Part shown: positions 58,009 through 64,000 of the stretch, piece by piece | Layout: every line of letters starts with the position of its first letter | How positions within the stretch are numbered: the stretch's first letter is position 1 | Assembly: GCF_040222815.1 (NCBI RefSeq) | Contig: NZ_JAVKCH010000027.1 | Location: forward strand, 1-64,000 | Length of the DNA stretch: 64,000 nt | From: Imperialibacter sp040222815 | GTDB taxonomy: Bacteria > Bacteroidota > Bacteroidia > Cytophagales > Cyclobacteriaceae | Reading direction: 5' to 3' | Made by a program: the position numbers and the translations under genes | Notes under the pieces: generated by a model | Database searches by the model: none | Told to the model about the DNA's origin: nothing | The model's input: only the letters and a program-made list of their open reading frames with translations

Positions 58009-60002
58009 TTATTTATAATGTTTCACGCCCACTGAGTTGTACAGTTCCTTTGCATAGTAAAGGCTCCCTCCTTTCATGGTCCATTCTACCTTTCGTATGT
58101 CGCTAATGTCCTCCAGAGGATTTCCGTCTATTAAAATCAGGTTTGCTTGTTTGCCGACCTCAATTGACCCAACCGACTCAGACACACCCGTAATCTCCGC
58201 TGATTTAATGGTCGCCAGTTTCAATACTTCGGCCGCTGGAATCCCCGATTTCACGTACAGCTCAAGCTCTCTATGATATAAGAACCCAGGCAGTCCGTCG
58301 GTACCCGGAACAATGGGCACCCCTTTCTGAAATAAATCAAAAATACAGCCAGCATTTTGTCAAAACTTGCTTTATACCTTGCCACCTGCTCACCCTCTTT
58401 CGAAAGTCCTCCGGTATAAAAGCCTCGTTGATCTATGATCGGAAATCTGCTTGCCACCGCTTCATAGGTCGGACTTAGTTCACCTGATTGAGCCACCAGC
58501 ATGTTTTCAAAAATGGCCGCCGTGGGGTCAACCAGTATATCTTTTTCGAGCAAAAGACTTACAAAATCCAGATACTCCTTAGAGCTAAGATCAAGGTCGG
58601 CGCCATGCTGAGCAGGCATTGTGAATCGCAAGGGCGTCCGGGTATCTATCGTATCCGACAAGAAATTAAGGAACAACATATTGATATGTTGAATCTCATT
58701 ATAGCCCTGATTAATGGCCTGTGTTGCCGTCATGTAGGCGGGTATATGTCCACTAACCCTCATACCAAGCTCATGGGCTTTTTCCGTTAACGGGGCAACC
58801 CACTCGGGCCTGATGGAACTATACAATTTGATTTGCCCATAACCCAGGTTTTTGTAGTCCTGAATCTCAGCTAATCCCTCCTCCAGTGTTTCGACCACGT
58901 TTCGTTGATTGGCATACGGCCCCGAACCATCTATTATACCACAGTAGGCAACAATGTGGGGGCCAAGGATTTCATTATTATCGAATTGAGCAGCTAAGCC
59001 TTTCAATTGTTTGTTGTTTGCCATATCCCGAACAGAAGTCACGCCCCCTGCCAGATATAATATTCCTCTGAATTTATCATTGTGCGTATGCATGTCGAAC
59101 ATGCCCGGCATGAGTGTTTTGCCCGCCCCATCAATTACTATGGCATCTTTGTCCGCCGCCTTTTTTCCGGCAGCAACAATTGCCTTAATGGTTTTCCCCT
59201 CCACAAACACATCCTGATTAGGAAGCAATATTCCTTTTTTAGTAAACACATTCACATTTTGAATCACAGCCTTGTCAAAACTATGTGTTAAGTTTTTGGC
59301 TACCTCTATAAGACTTTCATCTTCAATTTCGCCTTGTAGTTTTTTCATTTCCAGGCGCATATCACTCAGGTCTTTCCTGACTATATGGAGGTTGCCAGCT
59401 ATTTTGCCAACCATCTGGTCGCCCATCATCCATACATAGGTGGGATCCAGGTCCAGCCCCTTTATGACCAATAATTCAACCGACTCACCATTTGAGAGCT
59501 GTAGCGGCATCTTTTTTACTAGTTCGGCTGCGCCTTCAGGATACAAGGCCACCTTCCCTGTTTCAGCCTTCAACAACAGCTGAGCAAGCACTTCGTAAAT
59601 GGCAGGTGATCCATCGTAACGAAAATACAGTTGACCCCCATCAAAGTCGCCCTTCGAAGTCCCCATTAAATTCTTGCTAACAGCGGTTGCCTCATCGCTC
59701 GAAAAACTTTCATCGATTGACACCTTCAGGTAGTTGACCCCCTTCACTGTTTGATTGGAGATAAAATTTTGCTCATTCAGTGAGATTTCTTCTTTGTATT
59801 CGGGCCCACGACCCCGGTCGGTGTACGTGTAATAGTACCCGAAACCGTTATCAGCGGTCTTCCATTTTTCATAAATGCCCGCTAAGTTTTCCCGAAATAC
59901 CACATCGTAAATGGTTTTATCGGCAGTATCCGGCGTGTTGGATTGCGTACAAGCGGTAGTTAAACCAATGGCTATCAAGAATGTGATTATTGAATATTTC
60001 AT
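58009..60002 (-). pseudogene. Amidohydrolase (imidazolonepropionase-like) with a -1 frameshift
   Basis: The first part (60002 to about 58345) encodes a lipoprotein signal (TFLIAIGLTTACTQ) and an amidohydrolase barrel with MFDMHTHNDKFRG (D-x-HTH metal site), GQIKLYSS, RVSGHIPAY and NEIQHINML. The second frame (about 58348 to 58009) continues with FDLFQKGVPIVPGTDGLPGF, which contains the metal-binding GTDG, and the C-terminal EVGKQANLILIDGNPLEDISD. Reading must shift by -1 near plus coordinates 58338-58350, where minus strand reads GCTGTATTTTTGAT; a missing base after GTA is the simplest cause. Alternatives are a sequencing error or programmed shift. Confidence 0.85.
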
Positions 60003-60031
60003 GTGTATAAAATTTGTTTTTCAGCGGCCAC

Positions 60032-60395
60032 ATGGAATAGCCCCAGTTCCTTTGAAAATGAAAATCGATTGCTCTACGACGTTATTCATTCTCGTTGGGT
60101 GTGGCTCTCCTTATGGCTATTTCATGTGTATAAAATTTAATTTTTAGCGGCCAGATGGAATAGCCTGTACCATTACGGAATAGATCGTAGTCTGTTGACT
60201 GGTTATTCATCGTTCCACGCCGGTCCGTTGGGTAGGGTATTCCTTATGGCTATTTCATGTGTATATAATTTATTTCTCAGCGGCCACCGGTTCGCCGGTG
60301 CGATGGAATAGCTTTTACCAATGAGAATGAATATTTAGCTTTTCGATCCACTTATTCATTTCCGTTGGGTATGGTATTCCCTATGGCTATTTCAT
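60032..60395. repeat. Three tandem long hairpin units
   Basis: Units 60032-60125, 60155-60258 and 60303-60395 each start ATGGAATAGC and end GGCTATTTCAT, an inverted terminal pair that forms an outer stem of about 10 bp. Inside, further pairing occurs: in unit 3 (minus strand) CCAACGGAAATGAATA pairs with TATTCATTCTCATTGG. Spacers share GCGGCCA and GTGTATAAAATTT-type sequence, also present just before the amidohydrolase ATG at 60002. Unit spacing is about 123-137 bases. No ORF is supported here. Confidence 0.85.
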
Positions 60396-60451
60396 GCTTT
60401 TTGATAAAGTGAAAATGAGGAAGCGATTTCTTAAAGACTAATAATAAGACA

Positions 60452-61603
60452 TCAGGATTTTAACGTGTCACGATAATACCTGAGCCAGTTTTGCCCAAGT
60501 ATTTTCTCGATATCTCCCGAACTGAAACCTCGTTTGCCCAGCCCCCTGGCTACGTGGCGATAACGGTCGGTTGTATCAAGTTCAGGAATCCATGGAGGCC
60601 ATTGCACTTTGTAAGATTCCTTGAAGCGAGTCAGGCGTGGTACATACCAATTGTCACGGGTTGCTCCGCTAGCTTCCAATCCCTGGATAGCAAAATCTGA
60701 CGCCAAACCTACATGGTCAATTCCCCCAACCTTTACCGCATGTACAATGTGATCAATGTAAGTCTCCAGAGTTGTTTCAGTGCCCAGGTTTGGGCCAATC
60801 ATGTAACCCAGGCAAATAATACCCATGACGCCACCTTTGTTTGCCATGGCCCTTATCTGCTCGTCCGTTTTTGCACGAGGATGGTTTTTGTGCAGTGCCT
60901 CACACATGGAGTGGTTGATGGTAGCCCCGGCTTTGCTAAATTTAATGCCATCGTTGGTGGTTTGCGCCCCGCAATGTGACAGGTCCACAATAATGCCAAG
61001 CTCATTCATGCGCTCTACTACTTCGATGCCAAAGTCCGACAGGCCAGCATTGGTTCGCTCGGTGCATCCGTCGCCCAGCAGGTTGCGTTCATTGTAGGTG
61101 AGCTGCATCCATCGGGTGCCTGCCTTGTACAGCGTATCAAGGTTGTCGGTCGAGTTGGCAAGCATGGTGGAATTCTGAAAGCCCAGCATCACGGCAACTT
61201 TACCTTCTTTTTTTGCTTTCACAAAATCTTCAGCACTCGTAGCAAGCACCAATCGGCCTGGGTTTTCGCTGATGATCTTTTGCCATTCCTCCAGGTTTTT
61301 AGTTGCTTTTGAAAGACTTCCGGAATCCACCGAAGCATTGAAACCCGTGTAGCCAGCATCATCCAGTGCTTTAAAAGAATCCTGGTTCCAGCCACGGCCA
61401 ATAATCAGCCCGTCGATAACGATGGCTTGTTTATAAATTTGATCAATATCCTGTTCTGTAAGCGTTGACTTGAAATCACCAGAAGGGTATTGATTGTCGG
61501 AACTATAGGGACTGGCTGTTGCAGGAAAGCTGCTTAAAATCTGCCCCGGCAAAATCGCTCCGAGGGGTAGCATTTTGACGAAATCTCTTCTTTTAATTGG
61601 CAT
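60452..61603 (-). CDS. Membrane dipeptidase (peptidase M19), Tat signal
   Basis: The 383-residue product begins with a Tat motif (KRRDFVKMLPLGAILPGQI) and has the M19 fold: VIDGLIIGRGWNQDSFKALDDAG, MQLTYNERNLLGDGCTE, LSHCGAQTTNDG and TINHSMCEALHKNHPRAKTDEQIRAMANKGGVMGIICLGY with metal-binding His residues. An Asp in HVGLASDF (HVGLASDFAIQG) completes the site. It cleaves dipeptides, including D-residue forms. It is on the same strand as the amidohydrolase, with the repeat region between. Confidence 0.94.
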   Translation of the reverse strand: MPIKRRDFVKMLPLGAILPGQILSSFPATASPYSSDNQYPSGDFKSTLTEQDIDQIYKQAIVIDGLIIGRGWNQDSFKALDDAGYTGFNASVDSGSLSKATKNLEEWQKIISENPGRLVLATSAEDFVKAKKEGKVAVMLGFQNSTMLANSTDNLDTLYKAGTRWMQLTYNERNLLGDGCTERTNAGLSDFGIEVVERMNELGIIVDLSHCGAQTTNDGIKFSKAGATINHSMCEALHKNHPRAKTDEQIRAMANKGGVMGIICLGYMIGPNLGTETTLETYIDHIVHAVKVGGIDHVGLASDFAIQGLEASGATRDNWYVPRLTRFKESYKVQWPPWIPELDTTDRYRHVARGLGKRGFSSGDIEKILGQNWLRYYRDTLKS

Positions 61604-61696
61604 GGTTGATTAGCGGTTGGTTAACAAAGCTTTTAGTGAAGGAAACATACTATTTTTGTCAGTGCCATGCCTTTACAGAAACATAAAGGGCCCTAA

Positions 61697-61906
61697 AGTT
61701 CATTTGAAAGGTATATCGCATGCAGACTATCATGGAGTTCTGGCGAGAGCGATCCCGATAAGGTGACGGTTCGCAATATTGAAAAACCCACAGTACACCT
61801 CCGCTTTAGCCCCGACATCAAATCGGGCGTGGAGCAGCTAAAGTTTGAAAAGGCCGACGCCGATGCCCTCAAGCGGGCCGGCGTAAAGCATGTAGAGAAG
61901 CGATAA
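61697..61906 (+). pseudogene. Unrecognised gene remnant (3' end)
   Basis: An open frame without start codon runs from 61697 to a TAA at 61904-61906. The encoded PDKVTVRNIEKPTVHLRFSPD and DADALKRAGVKHVEKR look like a real coding C-terminus with natural composition. A promoter-like TATTTTTG at 61651-61658 precedes it. I cannot name the family. The ORF on the opposite strand (61693-61959) is judged a shadow. Confidence 0.35.
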
Positions 61907-61982
61907 CCATTCACCGGCGTAGATTTGGGTATGTCGTTACTGCTTTTTTGAGCAGTCAATTAACGGATGTTTAAAGGCAACT

Positions 61983-62369
61983 TCAGGTATTGAGTGCGAG
62001 TTTTTCACCCATATATTCCTGCCAGGTGACGAGGAGGTATTTTTGCTTGTTGTTGTGGGTGATGCCCAAAAATCCGACATCGTAGCAAAAGAAGTAGACA
62101 TCGCCTTTGTCGTTTTTCCAGATGTGGGTAAAAAAGTGGGGATTGAAGCCTTCGTTGTGGAGTGCCTCCCGCCGAATGGTGGTAAGGCCGCTGACGTTGT
62201 ATTTTTTAAGGATCTTGCGATTGATTTTAAGCTGTTTGTCGACCTGGAAGTAAAACTTCTCGCTTTTCAGTTTTTTTTCATACTGGTCGACCGATTTACA
62301 CTGCACAGAGCAATATATTTTGTCGACCCGGCCTTTTACAGCGCCTCTGCACACCGGGCATGTCCTCAT
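61983..62369 (-). CDS. Small zinc-ribbon protein of unknown function
   Basis: The 128-residue product begins MRTCPVCRGAVKGRVDKIYCSVQCKSVDQYEKK, with four Cys in a CPxC...CxxxC arrangement that should bind zinc. The C-terminal part (KKYNVSGLTTIRREALHNEGFNPHFF, VYFFCYDVGFLGI, YLLVTWQEYMGEKLAL) has aromatic conserved-looking positions. It is divergently transcribed from the tyrosine recombinase across an inverted repeat. The role is unknown; a DNA-binding or regulatory part is suggested by context only. Confidence 0.8.
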   Translation of the reverse strand: MRTCPVCRGAVKGRVDKIYCSVQCKSVDQYEKKLKSEKFYFQVDKQLKINRKILKKYNVSGLTTIRREALHNEGFNPHFFTHIWKNDKGDVYFFCYDVGFLGITHNNKQKYLLVTWQEYMGEKLALNT

Positions 62370-62373
62370 ATCA

Positions 62374-62417
62374 GTATATTATACGTGTAGTATGCGACTA
62401 ATATACGCATAATATAC
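62374..62417. promoter_or_regulatory. 16-bp inverted repeat between zinc-ribbon and recombinase genes
   Basis: GTATATTATACGTGTA at 62374-62389 pairs with the complement of 62402-62417 (GTATATTATGCGTATA), 14 of 16 matching, around a 12-base spacer. It starts 5 bases from the zinc-ribbon ATG and 37 bases from the recombinase ATG. It may be a repressor operator for both genes or a recombination core site. Confidence 0.55.
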
Positions 62418-62453
62418 CGATAGATTTTTTCTTTCTCTCGTTATTGCTTCCCC

Positions 62454-63584
62454 ATGGAAAAGCTTCAGAACCTTACGTTGCGACATCTTTACTTCAACGA
62501 CGAGAAGTATATCGGCATTCAATTTTACCCTCATAAAGTGGTGCAAGCGCTAATAAAAGAGCTTCCCGAGCCGAAGTGGAGCAAAGAGCACAGTATGGTG
62601 TGTATTAAGAATACGCCACAAAATCTGACTGCTATCTTTAATAAGTTTAAGGGAGTAGCTTGGGTCAATTGTGCCTATTTCTTCAAAAACAGGCCGATTA
62701 ATTCACACGGCCAGGAAAACGGCGATATTTCCTGGATGGAGAAAAGAAAGGTAAACGACGGCTACAAAACATGCCCTGCTGAGTATTTGCAAAAGCTTTC
62801 CATCAAAAAGTACGCATCCAACACCATCAGGACCTATGTCAATTACTTTGAGAAATTTATCAATCACTATAAAGACCATGAAATTAATGCCTTGAATGAG
62901 CTGCATATAAAATCTTTTTTGGAGCACATGGTTAGAAATAAGTGCTCTAATTCGGCGCTCAACCAGGCGGTGAATGCCATCAAATTCTATTATGAGATTG
63001 TGTTGGATATGCCAAATAGGTATTACGAGATTGAAAGGCCTCTGAAAGAGCACAAACTACCAAAAGTGTTGTCAAAAACTGAAGTACTGGCCATTATTGA
63101 AAATACTACGAACATCAAACACAGATGCGTAGTTGAATTATTGTATTCGGGAGGATTGCGCAGAAGTGAGTTGCTCAATTTGAAGGTAACTGACATAGAT
63201 AGTCCTCGTATGACGATCAGGGTGGAGGGAGCTAAGGGGAACAAAGACCGTTTCACTTTACTGTCAGAAAAAGTACTGGAGGACTTAAGGAAATACTATG
63301 TGAAGTGGAAGCCGAGTAATTTCCTTTTTGAAAGCCCGGAAGGTGGCCAATACAGTGCAACGAGCGTAAAAAGGATTATTACTGCGGCTGCGGAAAAGGC
63401 ACGAATCAAAAAGCTGGTGTCTCCCCATATGTTGCGTCACAGTTTTGCTACCCACCTGTTAGAGAGTGGAACTGATTTGAGGCAGATACAGATATTACTA
63501 GGCCACAACAGTCTGAAAACAACAGAAATTTACACTCATGTGGCTACAACGGCTTTTAATTGTATCAAAAACCCCTTAGATTGA
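62454..63584 (+). CDS. Tyrosine recombinase/integrase
   Basis: The 376-residue product has an unusual N-terminal domain of about 90 residues (LRHLYFNDEKYIGIQFYPHKVVQALIKELP), an arm/core-binding SAM-like domain (YASNTIRTYVNYFEKFINHY), and the catalytic domain with Arg236 (GGLRRSEL), His325-x-x-Arg328 (HMLRHSFATHL), His351 and Tyr360 (GHNSLKTTEIYTHV). All active-site residues are present, so it should be active. The N-terminal extension sets it apart from Xer proteins and resembles recombinases of Bacteroidota mobile elements. Confidence 0.93.
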   Translation: MEKLQNLTLRHLYFNDEKYIGIQFYPHKVVQALIKELPEPKWSKEHSMVCIKNTPQNLTAIFNKFKGVAWVNCAYFFKNRPINSHGQENGDISWMEKRKVNDGYKTCPAEYLQKLSIKKYASNTIRTYVNYFEKFINHYKDHEINALNELHIKSFLEHMVRNKCSNSALNQAVNAIKFYYEIVLDMPNRYYEIERPLKEHKLPKVLSKTEVLAIIENTTNIKHRCVVELLYSGGLRRSELLNLKVTDIDSPRMTIRVEGAKGNKDRFTLLSEKVLEDLRKYYVKWKPSNFLFESPEGGQYSATSVKRIITAAAEKARIKKLVSPHMLRHSFATHLLESGTDLRQIQILLGHNSLKTTEIYTHVATTAFNCIKNPLD

Positions 63585-63596
63585 GCAACACACATA

Positions 63597-63625
63597 ATGG
63601 GTATATGGACCGGGGCCATACCCAT
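63597..63625. repeat. Hairpin after the recombinase gene
   Basis: ATGGGT-AT-ATGG at 63597-63608 pairs with CCAT-ACCCAT at 63616-63625 with one 2-base bulge. No T-tract follows, so it may be a structural or recombination-related palindrome rather than a terminator. Confidence 0.45.
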
Positions 63626-63659
63626 ATGTTATCTTCAATTCGTGCATTAGCAAAGACAC

Positions 63660-64000
63660 ATGAAACGACAAAAGAATGTTCAAGAGCAAATTAATGAACG
63701 GAGACAACTAATTCTGGAGCTAGCAACTAATTTTAAACAGAACCCAGGGCAGAGTCAATGGCTTGTAGACCTACTGGAACGACATAAGTTAAAACCTGAA
63801 AATGGTGTTCTAGTAGAATTGAAAGAAGTCGAGGAACAAGGGCCTCTTTATGATTGTGAAGCTATTTGGTTAACGAAAGAGAAGAGCTTTATCGTTCTTA
63901 GTGGAGAAGCCGATTACACGACGAGAGAACTACTATCAGAAACCTTTGAACCAAAGGATATAACTGACTCGATCGAATTCAATAAGCATAAGGAAGGGAT
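63660..64000 (+). CDS. Hypothetical protein, cut by the window end
   Basis: From ATG 63660 the frame stays open to the window end, giving at least 113 residues: a charged helical start (KRQKNVQEQINERRQLILELATNF) followed by an acidic region (VLVELKEVEEQGPLYDCEAIWLTKEKSFIVLSGEADY). It lies 75 bases after the recombinase and may be cargo of the same element. I do not recognise it. Confidence 0.65.
   Translation, partial: MKRQKNVQEQINERRQLILELATNFKQNPGQSQWLVDLLERHKLKPENGVLVELKEVEEQGPLYDCEAIWLTKEKSFIVLSGEADYTTRELLSETFEPKDITDSIEFNKHKEG

Noticed and set aside
58009..58320. Separate 103-residue gene
   Set aside because: It starts in the middle of an amidohydrolase motif and continues the frame-shifted upstream gene.
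61693..61959. 88-residue ORF on the minus strand
   Set aside because: Ser/Leu-rich, with no signal or motif; the plus frame has a more protein-like composition.

Overview
The window looks like chromosomal DNA of a Bacteroidota bacterium, most likely a member of the Cytophagales. The evidence is the lineage-typical gene content (PorT of the type IX secretion system fused by overlap to ubiE, DUF5606 and DUF6588 proteins, Tat-exported Gfo/Idh/MocA oxidoreductases with RRDF/RREF signals, many lipoproteins) and several promoter boxes of the Bacteroidota form TAnnTTTG (for example 23376-23383, 27831-27838, 34884-34891, 12801-12808, 50487-50494). No rRNA, tRNA or CRISPR array was seen.

Layout. 1-7400 holds sugar-type catabolic enzymes (a TIM-barrel isomerase and two Tat-exported Gfo/Idh/MocA proteins) interrupted by a small hicAB toxin-antitoxin remnant that sits between two copies of the 3' end of a flavin-binding gene. 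7500-12100 carries a serine hydrolase, a LMW-phosphatase/fructosamine-kinase pair (probable deglycation), fbp and two lineage-specific small proteins. 12170-26700 is mostly housekeeping: engB, ubiE, porT, cdd, a saccharopine dehydrogenase-like enzyme, a tRNA methyltransferase, rnhA, MarC, an aminotransferase, aroQ, xerD, pyrD, ftsK, lolA. 26700-34800 moves to the cell surface: waaA, rsgA, then a dioxygenase, two glycosyltransferases, a sulfotransferase and a FemAB-like acyltransferase. 34900-40600 contains a TPR protein, an IMPACT protein, a 3'-5' exonuclease, NhaC, an amino-acid oxidase-like flavoprotein and an Mpo1-like membrane protein. 40870-46080 is richer in accessory genes: a RelE-type toxin-antitoxin pair, a lone HigA-type regulator, a glycosyltransferase, a FAN1-like VRR-NUC protein and a DUF4160/DUF2442 pair. 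46086-50466 has an ADP-ribosylglycohydrolase lipoprotein overlapping a small-molecule kinase, a REP-like palindrome array, a HAD hydrolase and an alpha/beta hydrolase.

50761-57287 is the most distinctive block. An ECF sigma factor, a one-helix membrane protein and a CpxP/CnrX-like periplasmic protein form a tight operon, followed after a terminator by seven exported proteins: three YHYH-domain lipoproteins or exported proteins, a membrane-anchored protein, a MORN-type protein, a SCO copper-chaperone homologue and an EF-hand lipoprotein. I infer a metal-responsive envelope system, resembling in architecture the CnrYXH signalling module, but its ligand is not visible in the sequence.

57446-64000 carries RidA, a frameshifted amidohydrolase preceded by three tandem long hairpins, a Tat-exported dipeptidase, a gene remnant, and finally a zinc-ribbon protein divergent from a tyrosine recombinase across a 16-bp inverted repeat, which marks the start of a likely mobile or variable segment running out of the window.
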